From Thermogutta terrifontis (lineage in GTDB: Bacteria > Planctomycetota > Planctomycetia > Pirellulales > Thermoguttaceae), in assembly GCF_002277955.1 (NCBI RefSeq), contig NZ_CP018477.1:930001-994000 (forward strand): a stretch of DNA of 64,000 bases, in the 5' to 3' direction. The position numbers and the translations under genes are program-made. Each line of letters starts with the position of its first letter. Position 1 is the first letter of the stretch. This document shows, one piece after another, positions 11,001 through 19,858 of this stretch. The notes below the pieces were generated by a model, which made no database searches, was not told where the DNA came from, and saw only the letters and a list, made by a program, of their open reading frames with translations.

Positions 11001-14000
11001 GGGAACCCCAACGACGGGCTGGGTGTCTGGGAGATTACGGTCGAGCCCCTTGCCGACGGTACCTACACCGTGTGGACCGAGGTGGAAGACTTGGCAGGCA
11101 ACGTGAGTGATGCTCAGGACAACCTGGCCCTGGCCACCGAAATCGTCGTCGATACGACACCGCCGCAGATTCCCACCATTGACCTTCAGGACAGTGATGA
11201 CACCGGCTGGTCCGACAAGGACAACGTGACCATTGGCGATCCGCTGGCCGGTGCCGGCATCGTCGATGTTCGCATCTCCGCGGAATACAACACCACGGTA
11301 CTCATCAAGGATGGTGAGGTCGTCATTGACAGTTTCGTGTTTGATGCCGCCTTCGACGCCACGGATGGAGTTCCCAACGACAACTTCGGTCTGCGGAGAA
11401 TCGATTTCAATGCCAATCAACTTGTGTACTTCATTCCGGCGGAAGGACCGCACCCGTTGACGGTGGAAGCCATCGACGCGGCCGGTAACGTACGGCAGTC
11501 GGAGCAGCTTCTGGTGACCATTGACTTCACGTCCCCGGCGGCATCATCCCTGCCCGACATGCTGCCGGACAGTGATACCGGCGCATTCAGTGACGACAAT
11601 GTGACGAGGATCAACAATCCTGCCTTCCGGGGAACGGCAGAAGCCAACTCTCTTGTGCGATTGTATGTGGTCAATGGGGCGGGCCAGACGCAGCTTGTGG
11701 GCCAGGTCGTTGCCGGCTCTGATGAAAGCGACGGGGATCCCACCGACGGCCGCGGGATCTGGGAAATCACCATCGAGCCGCTCGACGATGGTGTCTATAC
11801 CATTTACGCCGTGGTGGAAGACCAGGCCGGCAACCTCAGTCTGGTTTCGCCTGTCGGTCAGTTCGAGATCGACACCTACGCGCCGAACACGCCGTATCTC
11901 GACCTGGTCACAGTGAGCGATTCCGGCCGCAGCAATGTAGATAACATCACCAACGATACAACCCCGGTATTCACCGCAGGCACAAGCGATCCCAACGCAC
12001 TCCTGCATATCTTCCCAACCAATCTGCGGTACCGGATCTACGATCGAACGGAAGGCAGTGGGGATGTGCTCATCTACGACAGCGGCGCACTCCTGGCGAC
12101 GGACTCGATCACCACGCCGCCGCTCGGTCCACTCGCCGAAGGCGTGCACAATCTCAAGTTGGAGGTGGAAGACCGTGCGGGAAATATCAGCGCCGACTTC
12201 CTGCTGACAGTCGTGGTGGATGTGACACCGCCGCCGGTCTTTTTCGGTGAATCGGCTTCCGCGACCGATGGCCTCGCTGCCGACAGTGATACCGGTCTGG
12301 CCGGGTTGCCCGCTCTGGCGGGTGACCGCATCACGAGCGACACAACGCCGACTTTGTGGGGCCGCGCTGAAGCCGACAGCATCATCCGGCTGTACGCTGA
12401 TGTCAACGGAAACAACGTGATCGATGCCGCGGATGCCTTCCTGGGTCAAACGACGGCGGTGCCGCTCGACGGCAATCAGGCCGAGCCGAACGGTTACTGG
12501 GAAATCACTTCGGCAATCGACCTGAATGATCCGCTCCTGTTCCCGCGGGATGGGCGTCGAACCCTGCTCGTACAGGCAACGGATGTGCCCGGTAACCAGT
12601 CCACGGTGGAGCGGTTAAACATCTGGATAGATACGCAGGGTCCTCGGGTGGAAAGCGTGTACATCACTTCCGCACCGGCTTTCGATCTCTTCAATCCCAA
12701 GCCCACCAGCGGTCCCACCCCACTTGTGACGTCGCTCTCCATCGTGATTTCTGATCTTCCCGCGCGGGCAGCCGGTTGGCTGTACGAGGCGCTCGCCCGG
12801 GATGGGACGCAGCCGGAGTTTGCCCTGGATCCCGGTCATTTCAGCCTGGTCGGCGATGCTAACGGTGTCATCCCGATTGCCGGAGTCACCCTGGTTCCTG
12901 ATCCGGTTGTGCCGGGCCAGCCCGCACGGGCTACCATTATTCTGAGCTTCGCCGAACCACTGCCCGATGACCGCTTCACGCTCACCATTTCCGATGAGCT
13001 GCGTGATCCCGCCGGAAACCAACTGGACGGCGAGTCGAATGCGGTCCAGCCGCTGGAAACCCCGCTGTTCCCAAGTGGTGATGGGACGCCGGGCGGCAGC
13101 TTCGTGGCACGGTTCACGGTAGACAGCCGTCCCGAGGTGGGTGTCTGGGGGGCAGGATCGGTCTGGGTCGATACCAACGGTAACGGTGTCTTCGATCCCG
13201 ACAATCCCGACTACGTCAACCGCGACCTGGTCTACACGATCGGCTTCACCAGCGATGACGTTTTCGCCGGAAACTTTACCCGCAATCCGGGCGATGTGGC
13301 CGACGGCTTCGATAAACTGGCCGCTTACGGCCGCGTCAATGGCCAGTTCCGATGGATCATCGACGTGACCAATGACGGCGTGCCTGACATCAACCTCGTT
13401 GAACCGGCCGCTGTCAATGGCCTCCCCATCGCCGGTCGCTTCGATGACAACGACGCCAATGGCGATGAGGTGGGCGTCGTGACGGCCTTCCCGCCCAACG
13501 GCCAGCCCTCGTACTGGTACTTTGACACGAACCACGATTACCAGGTCGATTACACCCTCACCAGCCAGCTCCGCGGCTATCCGATCGTGGGTGATTTCGA
13601 CGGCGATGGCTTCGACGACCTGGCAACTTTCATGGACGACGTTTTCTACGTCGATCTGGCGAACGGCGTCCGTCGTGGCTGGGACGGCGTGGCCGATTAC
13701 AACTTCCGCTTCGGGTTCATTGGAATCCTCGAACGGCCAGCGGCCGCCGACATGGATCAGGACGGTTTTGATGACATCGGTCTCTGGGTTCCCACAGGCA
13801 CCGGACAAACGCCCACGGAAGGTGGCGAGTGGTACTTCCTCATCTCGAACGGTCAGTCGGTTCTCAATCGAATCGTGACCGATCCGATCAAAGGCTATCA
13901 GAAGATCGACTTCAGCCCCAAACCACTCGGGCAGGACCTCTATCTGCGATTCGGTAACCAGTACGCCCTGCCAGTGGTCGGGAATTTCGACCCGCCGGTC

Positions 14001-15764
14001 GTGCCCAAGTCCGTCAGTGGGCCCACCATCCTGGGAACCGACGGCGATGACGTGCTGGAGATCTATGCCGGTGACACGGCCGCCAACTGGACGGTGAAAC
14101 TCAACAATGTCGTTCAGTCTATTGATCCGTCCGTCACCGAACTGCTGGTCGATCTGGGAGCCGGCAACGATCAGGTGGTCTTTGTCGGCACCTCCGGAGA
14201 TGATACGCTGGACCTCGCGCCGGGTTCCTTTGTGTTCTCCGGAACAGGTTACACGATCACGGTAGTTCAAGCTGAAACGGTTCAGGCCGATCTGGGCGAC
14301 GGCAACGACGCGGCGACACTCACCGGAACCGCCGGTGATGACATCCTCACGGCATCGCCTGGTACGGCGCACCTTGTTAGTTCGGGCGTTGATGCCCTCG
14401 TTACCAGTGCCGAATCCATCACGGCTTCCGCGGGATCTGGTGGATCACTGGATGTCGCCATGATTTACGACTCCGCTGGGGATGACACTGCCGCAATCAC
14501 GGCAGGCGGCGCGGTCCTCAGTGGCGCCGGTTACCGCATCGAGGTCAACGGCTTCGACTTCACCCATCTGATCGCCAAGAATGGAGGTCAGGATAGCGCG
14601 ACGTTCACCGGAACCACCGGGCAGGATGCGTTTGTCGGCCGGCCGGATTACAGCACCATGACGCTCTCTGACGGCACGTTCTACCGTGCCAAGGGCTTCG
14701 ATCAGGTGGAAGTCCTGGTACCGGCCGGTAACGAAAGCTGGATCAAATTCGTCGATGGTTCGGGTGACGACACGTTCGTCGCCAGGCCGACGGTGGCCAC
14801 CCTGAGTGGTTCCGACTACCAGATCACCGCCCGCCGAGTCGCCTACGTCCACGCTTATGCCCGGTACGGCGGTGTGGATACAGCCAACCTGACCGGCTCG
14901 GAGTTCGACGACCGCGTGGTTATTGACGACACGTTCGTCAAGGTGTTCGGGGAAGGTTATTTCCTCCGCGCCAAGGGCTTCGAGGTCGCCACGGTGGACA
15001 CGCTGACCGGGAACGATTCCATCAAGCTTCTGGACACCCCCGGCGACGACAATCTCGTGGCGGAGCCAGGCCAACTCACCTACCGCACGCGGAAGCAGGA
15101 ATTCCGTGTGCAGAATGTGGCCACCATGGACATCCGCAGCACACGTGGCGGGACCGATACCGCAGCGCTGTACGATTCGCCCTACAATGACACGTTCACC
15201 GCGCGACCCAATCTGGCCACATTGACCGGAGAGGGTTACAGCATCTCGGTGACCGCGTTCGATTACGTCCTGGCCTATTCGCGGGGCGGTCGGGATACGG
15301 CTAATCTCACCGGAAGCCCGGGAGACGACCAACTTGTCGGAGATCCCACGAATGTGCGACTCCTTGGCAATGGCTTCGTGATCCGCGCGAAGAACTTTGC
15401 CAACGTGTTCGTGAGTACGGGCGGCGGTCGCGATCAGGCGAACGTGAAACTGTCCTCCGCGGTGGATTCCATCTTCGCCAACGGGGTGGACACCGTCATC
15501 CAGCAGGGTCTCGCCCAGCAGTGGACACTTCGCTCCTTTGCCCGGGTTCAAGCCCAGGGAGTGAACTCCAACGACGTGGCGGAGGTTTGGAACGGGCAAT
15601 TGCTCCACCAGGAGCTCGACCTCAATGGTAACCCGCTCCCCGAACCGGATGCCACCGCCCTCCTGGTTCTGGACAACGTTAGCCAGATTCGTGTCCAAAG
15701 CGATGTCCCGCCACAGAATGACACCGTGGACGGCCTCGGCAAGGTGTTCAAGTTTTACTGGTGA
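5040..15764 (+). CDS. Giant surface protein with Ig-like repeats, 3,574 aa
   Basis: Very large exported protein. The N-terminus is basic, followed by LVLESLEQRHLLS at about residues 34-46, a motif seen near the N-terminus of many planctomycete surface proteins. Residues about 60-1450 are beta-rich, with many Gly/Asp turns such as GDDVITI. From about 1480 to 2530 there are tandem bacterial Ig-like domains of roughly 110-125 residues with recurring WEITVEPL, YTVWAEVEDQAGN and DTGWSDLDNVTIGDP motifs. About 2700-2990 has Asp-rich GDFDGDGFDDL segments like FG-GAP/EF-hand repeats. The C-terminus repeats short TGT-GDD units. The ATG at 5040 follows GAGGAG by eight bases; an upstream in-frame start at 4974 lacks one. 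It is preceded by a strong promoter. The likely role is adhesion or cell-envelope structure. No catalytic domain was seen. Confidence 0.85.
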   Translation: MRLGNIFRNRTVRSARKPGRPVRGKARSARRQLVLESLEQRHLLSVVTITADDLGGNGSNNSLADEFRLLRNGTDLEVYINGNLSSTTPLAGLTGINVLGSSDSDTLIIDLAGGTFAVPIYFDGEALGSSLVDLDQLVLVGNPGSPIGRMSYFAGALFGGGADDGQIVIDPDDNAGPGAGYPGHPGAWNGDEMFITFQNLSPVIDTVSAAQLDIFATNASEIISIVDGPVVGTDQTITVRSDSGTFEAYSFANKTRVTVNSLDGSDVFNLNYHVAVPGLQFLDMYGNEFTGGTLESDDAKGETFNILATGPGPQSNRMYGQNGSELYTNAATKYLDAIQSNVQMHGQAGLSVIDLSDINDPTGDNIQFFGDRIIGASPGTIELYFATIEDIRFEATSGDDVITILSTFAPFQYRISGGPGSDVFRVGSYGPPTALNWAPFGTGVNTIGQIKGPLTIIPGPASDTGVDSLYVDDSGGLLGYTTAQINDAAGGNVLSRTTTLLNFDAAAPIRYEYTPGGSTLENLYLHTSQSADTLTVNATTADHTEINLGPGNDASTLIINGDSLGGDNVFLGGTGTDRFVLNITSDLGSSAVIPLTGLRIEGNDPAGNSSLRDVLEIVDIGGGARNIDFAYQAGGGLLVSGFAVPVDVRTMETVIYAGDGWSDDSISVTGTSGDDAVTVAPTGLDSALVFFGGDPWDGPSEGDFFDQFPGLAGGGTGPDLVISGAANLTVETAGGGGDRLYVYAPSEDDLVDPATTIDPFGFGTGVIVPGLGSGNAYDWISVSDSGVTIYNSATGALLPISIVGGSLIQTDPNAFGLIVNAGFEAIPQPWGTADEISVDPSANFAILINGGDPIPAFAPAGDSLNLFFSGPIDIWADKSTPTQVWIGTSGSKGVAFSSIENLMLSSATGILNLYGDANDPAIDQNDVFDIVGTGYQSLTVSINGSAPIHLTNVTQLNVFGDDALGTPSVGPNDVDTLNVTPYADNTPQGWGVQIFFDEGNPDGDASPAPDPIVYNALPGISENIAIVPTGPGTGQLRVTNAADGSLISVINFVGNTGFIINGNDGSAGDTDSLTLAGTTGDDTFIVVDDQNVNVVGLYSVQFTNFAVIRLEGGDGYDEFHVNPSALQVVVDGGTPDGAIQSDGDVIYVWPGLAPFHLILGPDGDNGTLQVTGAGAITFDRIEGLGIQGVLYTLPDLKEPNDSLANATILGSIPHLTIQDLTIHSEQLGTTNDDYFQVTARDSGGLIVNVVFSGDNIIGNQLGGQLSAELLDGLGNVIATGTMTPTGVRIAAPVVSQQRYYIRVFSTDGDPNTYTLEVENFAAPTPTAVVMHPAYDSGRSGSDSITNMDNPVVLIQAWLSDLAAKGIPVLTAVQAAAGLPGLAVEVFVNGVSAGYADPFGPSNNVFAFALPSGLLSAGLAGGYPGDPTAFGWLNFISAAVRVIDAQTLPASATRELGTPLALTYDPNTPGLGSVTFALAASSDSGVVGDNITNLSQLTFQGKAEINAIVRIYANGSDLVGVAVTGSDQSDGILGNGLGVYSVTTAPLAPGVYTMYLSLEDVAGNVTDVLQGPQLVVTIDNVPPQRPTIDLQDADDTGWSDLDNVTIGDPTQGPGIVDVRITGEPGTSAVIKDGEVVIDSFTLVGPVTIRTLTLAEGPHPLTAEVTDVAGNRTQSEQLLVLIDYTAPGPTSISLAPYSDSGTPGDGITNVSAPAFTGLAEANARVRLYVDDGSGPVLAGWTIVQSDESDGDPTNGLGIWEITVEPLADGEYTVWAEVEDQAGNISIASDPVSFTIDTRAPQRPTIDLQDADDTGWSDLDNVTIGDPTQLPSMGIVDVRVSADLGNTFVIKDGNTVIAGPLVFDATFDLGSDGILDGFGLVTIDFNFVESNFGILAEGPHPLTVEAMDGAGNVAQSEELLITLDYTPPAASTPVLASYADTGIPGDNVTAISSPAFTGRAEANARVRLYVDNGSGPVLAGQTYVHSDESDGNPNDGLGVWEITVEPLADGTYTVWTEVEDLAGNVSDAQDNLALATEIVVDTTPPQIPTIDLQDSDDTGWSDKDNVTIGDPLAGAGIVDVRISAEYNTTVLIKDGEVVIDSFVFDAAFDATDGVPNDNFGLRRIDFNANQLVYFIPAEGPHPLTVEAIDAAGNVRQSEQLLVTIDFTSPAASSLPDMLPDSDTGAFSDDNVTRINNPAFRGTAEANSLVRLYVVNGAGQTQLVGQVVAGSDESDGDPTDGRGIWEITIEPLDDGVYTIYAVVEDQAGNLSLVSPVGQFEIDTYAPNTPYLDLVTVSDSGRSNVDNITNDTTPVFTAGTSDPNALLHIFPTNLRYRIYDRTEGSGDVLIYDSGALLATDSITTPPLGPLAEGVHNLKLEVEDRAGNISADFLLTVVVDVTPPPVFFGESASATDGLAADSDTGLAGLPALAGDRITSDTTPTLWGRAEADSIIRLYADVNGNNVIDAADAFLGQTTAVPLDGNQAEPNGYWEITSAIDLNDPLLFPRDGRRTLLVQATDVPGNQSTVERLNIWIDTQGPRVESVYITSAPAFDLFNPKPTSGPTPLVTSLSIVISDLPARAAGWLYEALARDGTQPEFALDPGHFSLVGDANGVIPIAGVTLVPDPVVPGQPARATIILSFAEPLPDDRFTLTISDELRDPAGNQLDGESNAVQPLETPLFPSGDGTPGGSFVARFTVDSRPEVGVWGAGSVWVDTNGNGVFDPDNPDYVNRDLVYTIGFTSDDVFAGNFTRNPGDVADGFDKLAAYGRVNGQFRWIIDVTNDGVPDINLVEPAAVNGLPIAGRFDDNDANGDEVGVVTAFPPNGQPSYWYFDTNHDYQVDYTLTSQLRGYPIVGDFDGDGFDDLATFMDDVFYVDLANGVRRGWDGVADYNFRFGFIGILERPAAADMDQDGFDDIGLWVPTGTGQTPTEGGEWYFLISNGQSVLNRIVTDPIKGYQKIDFSPKPLGQDLYLRFGNQYALPVVGNFDPPVVPKSVSGPTILGTDGDDVLEIYAGDTAANWTVKLNNVVQSIDPSVTELLVDLGAGNDQVVFVGTSGDDTLDLAPGSFVFSGTGYTITVVQAETVQADLGDGNDAATLTGTAGDDILTASPGTAHLVSSGVDALVTSAESITASAGSGGSLDVAMIYDSAGDDTAAITAGGAVLSGAGYRIEVNGFDFTHLIAKNGGQDSATFTGTTGQDAFVGRPDYSTMTLSDGTFYRAKGFDQVEVLVPAGNESWIKFVDGSGDDTFVARPTVATLSGSDYQITARRVAYVHAYARYGGVDTANLTGSEFDDRVVIDDTFVKVFGEGYFLRAKGFEVATVDTLTGNDSIKLLDTPGDDNLVAEPGQLTYRTRKQEFRVQNVATMDIRSTRGGTDTAALYDSPYNDTFTARPNLATLTGEGYSISVTAFDYVLAYSRGGRDTANLTGSPGDDQLVGDPTNVRLLGNGFVIRAKNFANVFVSTGGGRDQANVKLSSAVDSIFANGVDTVIQQGLAQQWTLRSFARVQAQGVNSNDVAEVWNGQLLHQELDLNGNPLPEPDATALLVLDNVSQIRVQSDVPPQNDTVDGLGKVFKFYW
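9781..12600 (+). repeat. DNA-level tandem repeats encoding Ig-like domains
   Basis: Inside the giant gene the Ig-like units are repeated at nucleotide level. A stretch of about 60 bases from 9786 recurs almost exactly from 10434 and, diverged, from 11164. Such identity suggests recent duplication or gene conversion between domains. Confidence 0.7.
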
Positions 15765-16064
15765 TCAGGCTGTGAGTTGCCCCCCGGTCAAACCCCTCCC
15801 CCGACCCTCACGGGGTGATGTGACATCTTTGGTCAACTATCCGAGACATTACGCCCTTCGCGCTGCTCCAGAGTTAAGGTGCGGCCCTGACAAGTAGGTC
15901 TCCGCAAAAATCCGGAAGGGCGCGCTTCACGTGCCCGGTGAAAGAAATGGTCTTTCTCGGGTTAAGCGGAAAACCTAACAAGCGTGTCTTACCAGTCTGT
16001 TTCTCACTCCCGCGTGTGCCCCTGCCAAGGCCCCGGGTCTTTTCTGGGAGAAAATGGGCGTGCG
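15765..16064. other. Intergenic stretch between convergent genes
   Basis: No gene and no clear terminator. A C-rich run with a small CCCTCACGGGG hairpin at about 15798-15818 lacks a T-tract. Confidence 0.4.
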
Positions 16065-16370
16065 TCAGGTCGAAGGGCGCTGCTCCGTTTCGGATGAATG
16101 GGACCTTCCTCCGGAAGCTCTCTGGAGAGCTTCTTCAAAAGTTTGTTCCAGTTCGTACCGGGCGAAGCTTATCTCCATGCAGAGATCGGCCACAGACTCG
16201 CTCAAATCCAGGCATTGTTCGAACAGGCCCAGGAACAGATCTCGAGTTTGCTGGGCCAGTGACAAGAAGTAGGCGCGCTCAGGTTCAGGTAAACTGAGCA
16301 ACTTCTGTTGAAGTGAATCGATATACCCTGTGTACTTTTCCAAGCTGGGTGGAAATCTTCCGGACGGCAT
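16065..16370 (-). CDS. Small helical hypothetical protein
   Basis: 101 residues, unrecognised. Almost the whole length after residue 8 is predicted amphipathic helix (YIDSLQQKLLSLPEPERAYF and similar), ending in a polar tail. A GGGAGG box at 16381-16386 sits ten bases before the ATG, which is why I accept it as a gene. It lies 184 bp downstream of cheW on the same strand and could be the last gene of the signalling cluster. No signal peptide. Confidence 0.6.
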   Translation of the reverse strand: MPSGRFPPSLEKYTGYIDSLQQKLLSLPEPERAYFLSLAQQTRDLFLGLFEQCLDLSESVADLCMEISFARYELEQTFEEALQRASGGRSHSSETEQRPST

Positions 16371-16554
16371 TTCAACAAACCTCCCGAATCAAGGATGTCT
16401 CGCTGGTCGCTCGCCATCGTCCGATTTTACATTGCCTAAGCCAACCCTCGCCTCTCACTCAGGAAGCACAGGATGACTTAAGGAAACGACAACGGGCATC
16501 CGTGCCCGTCAAACGGGGGTTAGGTAAATAGGTTGGCATTGGGCCTGCTGAATC

Positions 16555-17091
16555 TCACGCCATGGGGGCTAACACGTCGCAACGGGTGGCCGTCTCCCTG
16601 TTGACCACCGCAGAGAGGTCTTCGTCCGAGAGTATTCGCGCCATATCGATGATCATGATGAGTTTACCGTTGAGTTCGGAAAGCCCGGTGAGAAACCGAC
16701 AATCGATTTCCCGAAGTACTGGCGGGGGAGTAATTTCGTCGTGCGGAATGCGAAGGACTTCGCAAACCGCGTCCACCAAGACCCCCACCAGGAGGCTCCC
16801 CACCTGAACCACGAGGATTCTCGTGGAGTCGTCGATCTCAATCTCGGGCAGACCGAAGACCACGCGGAGATCGATCACCGGGATAACTTGTTTACGGAGA
16901 TTGATCACTCCGCGGAGTTGCGGCGGCGAACGGGGAATCCGCGTGATGTTTCCCACCAAGATGATCTCGCGGACCTGAGTGATAGGAATCCCGTAGATCT
17001 CACCGGCCAGGCGAAAATTGACCACCTGGAGGACGCGTTCGTTGCCTTGTCGAAGTTGCTCGGTGAAGGCACTGCTGGTGGCTGCTGTCAT
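16555..17091 (-). CDS. cheW: Chemotaxis coupling protein CheW
   Basis: 178-residue CheW, the SH3-like adaptor linking chemoreceptors to a CheA kinase. Family features are visible: VVNFRLAGEIYGIPITQVREI at the start, IPRSPPQLRGVINLRKQVIPVIDLR (the receptor/kinase-binding core), and a second half with VGVLVDAVCEVLRI and NGKLIMIIDMARIL. It is slightly longer than usual because of an N-terminal tail of about 15 residues. GAGGAGT precedes the ATG. It lies 77 bp downstream of the chemoreceptor gene, so the two are probably co-transcribed. No CheA, CheB or CheR is in the window; it may couple to a kinase elsewhere, or the cluster may form an atypical pathway with the upstream histidine kinase. Confidence 0.93.
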   Translation of the reverse strand: MTAATSSAFTEQLRQGNERVLQVVNFRLAGEIYGIPITQVREIILVGNITRIPRSPPQLRGVINLRKQVIPVIDLRVVFGLPEIEIDDSTRILVVQVGSLLVGVLVDAVCEVLRIPHDEITPPPVLREIDCRFLTGLSELNGKLIMIIDMARILSDEDLSAVVNRETATRCDVLAPMA

Positions 17092-17168
17092 GATTAATAC
17101 TCCTCATTCCTTTCCATAGTCCATGCGGAAAACCCAGACCATGGTGCAGTGACGGTGCGACGATGCGT

Positions 17169-18806
17169 TCACTCAGTGCGGAAAGAACTGACCAATCCGC
17201 GGAGGGCGGCTGCCTGAGCACCGAGCTCCTCACTGCTGGAAGCCAGCTCTTCGCTGGCCGCCGCATTCTGCTCCGTAATGTGGGAGATCTGTTGAATCGC
17301 TCGTGACACTTCTTCGGCACTGCTGGCCTGCTGAGTCATAGCGGCGGCGATCTCAGCCACCCGGCTTGCACTCATTTCTACACCCTGGATGATCTTTCGC
17401 AGGGCTTCGGCAGTCCGTTCACTGAGAGCCACGCCCTGTTGGACGCGGTTGCTGGACTCGCGGATCAGAGCGGAAATCTCACGGGCCGCCTGGTTGGAAC
17501 GTTCCGCCAGCTTGCGGACTTCATCGGCCACTACAGCAAAGCCCAACCCGTGTTCCCCTGCCCGAGCCGCCTCGATCGCAGCGTTAAGGGCCAACAAATT
17601 GGTCTGGCTGGCGATTTCCGAGATCACCTGGATGATCTCGCTGATTCGATCGGAGCTGGCCTTGATGAGCTCCATCCCTTCCAAGGATTCCCGAACTGCC
17701 TGAGCTCCTTCGTTAGCCAGTTCGTTGGTCTGCTTGGCGACCTGGTCGGCCTGCGCGGCTGCCTCCTTGACTGTTTGCACAGAACGGGCCAACTCTTCCA
17801 CAGAGGCCGTCACCTCCTCCACGTTGGTGGCCTGGACCTGTGACCCCTGCGCCAGACTTTGGGAGCTCTCTGCGATGAGACGTGCGCCTTCCGCAAACTG
17901 ATTGGCCGAGGCAATCAGTTCCTGCAATGCCTCCCGCATGTTGGTAACGACCAGGTTGACGTTCTCTTTGAGCACATTGAACTTGCCTACAAACTCCGCA
18001 GTCACCAGACGCGAGAAGTCCTTTCGGGCCATGGCATGCAGGACGGCGGCCGGTCCATTTTCATCCACGACCAGCCTGGTCATAACCATTACGAGTTGGT
18101 TAACAGCTCTTTTCAGCTCTTCGAAGTCTCCACTGTATTGCGTCTCAATCTGGGGTGGGATGTCCCCATCGGCCAGCTTCTTCATATATTCCTGGAACAC
18201 CCGGAATGGCTCTGTGAAGGCATCCAGGATGGCGTTTGTTCGTTCCACCATGCCGGCGATATCTCCGCGGAATCGGCTGGCATCCCCGCGATGCGCAAGA
18301 CGGCCGACCCGCACATTCTTTTCGACGTCGTAGAGAACCTCCATAACTCCCTGAAGCTGCTCACCCAGTGCGTTGCAGGATAGTACAAGCTTCTGGTAGT
18401 CGCCCGTATACTCGGCTGTGACCCGCGCGTGAAGATCTCCCGCCGCCAGTCGATCGAGTACTTTTCCCACATCGCGGAGTGGCGTGACCATGGCCTGTGC
18501 TGTGCGGTTGAGGCCGGCCACAATTTCCCGCCAGCTTCCGGAGTACTTCGTCTCATCGAGGCGGTGATCCAGGTTTCCCTCGGCAGCCGCCTTTGCCATT
18601 GTGGCCGCGCCACCAATGAGATCGTTCAGACGATCTATGAGTTCGTTGATTGCTTGTATGACCGTCTCCTCTTCAGCTGTCCCGCGAACCCGGAGCTTCT
18701 CCGGGATTTCTCCTTTGGCTATGTCGTGCAGACACTCGGCAACAATGGCCATGAGTTGCGAGTTGCTGAATTCAGTCTTCGGCTGGTCCAGTGTCGTGGT
18801 CGTCAT
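17169..18806 (-). CDS. Soluble methyl-accepting chemotaxis protein
   Basis: 545 residues. No signal peptide or membrane segment is visible, so this is a cytoplasmic receptor. Residues about 1-290 contain repeated HAMP-like modules ([49 protein letters not shown]), a poly-HAMP arrangement. The C-terminal half is the signalling domain with the hairpin tip [22 protein letters not shown] and adjacent [16 protein letters not shown]. Methylation-type heptads flank it. The start is the ATG at 18806, preceded by GGAGG (18813-18817); an upstream in-frame start at 19058 adds 84 residues of non-protein-like sequence. It lies directly upstream of cheW. The ligand is unknown; a redox or metabolic signal through the poly-HAMP region is a guess. 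Confidence 0.92.
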   Translation of the reverse strand: MTTTTLDQPKTEFSNSQLMAIVAECLHDIAKGEIPEKLRVRGTAEEETVIQAINELIDRLNDLIGGAATMAKAAAEGNLDHRLDETKYSGSWREIVAGLNRTAQAMVTPLRDVGKVLDRLAAGDLHARVTAEYTGDYQKLVLSCNALGEQLQGVMEVLYDVEKNVRVGRLAHRGDASRFRGDIAGMVERTNAILDAFTEPFRVFQEYMKKLADGDIPPQIETQYSGDFEELKRAVNQLVMVMTRLVVDENGPAAVLHAMARKDFSRLVTAEFVGKFNVLKENVNLVVTNMREALQELIASANQFAEGARLIAESSQSLAQGSQVQATNVEEVTASVEELARSVQTVKEAAAQADQVAKQTNELANEGAQAVRESLEGMELIKASSDRISEIIQVISEIASQTNLLALNAAIEAARAGEHGLGFAVVADEVRKLAERSNQAAREISALIRESSNRVQQGVALSERTAEALRKIIQGVEMSASRVAEIAAAMTQQASSAEEVSRAIQQISHITEQNAAASEELASSSEELGAQAAALRGLVSSFRTE

Positions 18807-19163
18807 GGTCGTTCCTCCACATCGACTTCTGTTTCCCTGAACGTTTCTCGTGCGATCCCGTGTCGCACGCCTCGTCAAAACTCTGGAATACGCGCCCTCG
18901 CTCCGCAAGGTGAAAAATTCACCTGCAGTGCGAATAAAACTCGCAAGTTGGGCGTTCCTGTTGAGGAAAACAACACGGTCCAGCCTTACCAGGTGCGACC
19001 GAGTACAGCCCCGCCAACTTTGGTTAGAAGAGGAGGCTCTGTCGGAACGCTCGATCAAAGCGAATGCTGCGGCGGGGGATAACCAGTCGCAGAGTTCTTC
19101 CCACTCTTGAGTACGACAAATTCGAGAGAGGAACTATCAGATCAATTGCGAGCGCAGAAGGGA
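18807..19163. other. Gap between the FixJ-type regulator and the chemoreceptor
   Basis: 357 bp without a supported gene. It may hold a promoter for the chemoreceptor-cheW pair, but I could not identify -35/-10 boxes with confidence. Confidence 0.4.
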
Positions 19164-19838
19164 CTATCGTGCAGAGTTTTTCGGAAAGGCTTGGTCGTCC
19201 CAGTGCAGCATCTCGAGGACGTCATTCCAGCCCGCCTGGTGTGCCATTTGGACGAGTCTGACGACATTGGAAACCTGGAACTTTTCCAACAATTGCGCTC
19301 GATAACGGAGAACGCTCTTGGCAGTGATTCCCAACTGAGCGGCAATCCGCTTGGCCTCTTTGCCTGCCAGGACCTCCCGTAAGACCTGTTTTTCACGAAG
19401 ATTCAGTCCCCGGATCACTTCCTGGAAGAATCCTTTCATTCGAATTCGCTCGGCCCAGGCCTGAGCCCGCCCAAGGGCCTCGTCAATCCGCTCCAATAGC
19501 TTGTGGGTGGTGAACGGCTTGACGAGGAGATCCACAGCGCCCTCCCGCATGGCCTCCACCGCTGTCTCTGTTTCTGGAAATCCAGTAATGAAAATGACGG
19601 GCAGCTCGTAACCCTGGGCCTTGAGCCGACGGTAAAGCGTAATCCCGCTGCAACCGGGCAGCCGAATATCTACCAGAAGGCAAGCAGGCTTTAAACGGCA
19701 TTCGAATTCTGCTAAGAAACGTTCGACGCAGGAGTACGCTTGAACATCCAGTCCTGCACTCCTGAGTGCGAGGACCAGCGAGTCACACATCTGGGGGTCG
19801 TCATCGACGACGTACACGACAGCGTCGTTCCACTCCAT
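19164..19838 (-). CDS. FixJ-family response regulator (receiver + LuxR HTH)
   Basis: 224 residues. The receiver domain has the acidic trio DDD at 12-14, the phospho-acceptor D57 in LLVDIRLPG, a Thr in IFITG and the Lys in LLVKPF. The C-terminus is a LuxR-type helix-turn-helix (LNLREKQVLREVLAGKEAKRIAAQLGITAKSV). This is FixJ/NarL-like: phosphorylation should drive DNA binding. Start choice: the ATG at 19838, with AAGGT about ten bases upstream, is preferred. A TTG at 19862 overlapping the stop of the preceding receiver gene is an alternative and would mean translational coupling. The HTH keeps the usual ITAKSV recognition region. It sits downstream of the histidine kinase and receiver genes, so it is a candidate output of that kinase. 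Confidence 0.9.
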   Translation of the reverse strand: MEWNDAVVYVVDDDPQMCDSLVLALRSAGLDVQAYSCVERFLAEFECRLKPACLLVDIRLPGCSGITLYRRLKAQGYELPVIFITGFPETETAVEAMREGAVDLLVKPFTTHKLLERIDEALGRAQAWAERIRMKGFFQEVIRGLNLREKQVLREVLAGKEAKRIAAQLGITAKSVLRYRAQLLEKFQVSNVVRLVQMAHQAGWNDVLEMLHWDDQAFPKNSAR

Positions 19839-19858
19839 CTTTCTGCTACCTTCAAAAG

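Noticed and set aside
12615-14372. 585-codon minus-strand frame inside the giant gene
   Set aside because: Long antisense frames are common in GC-rich DNA; no start signal, and the plus strand has clear domains.
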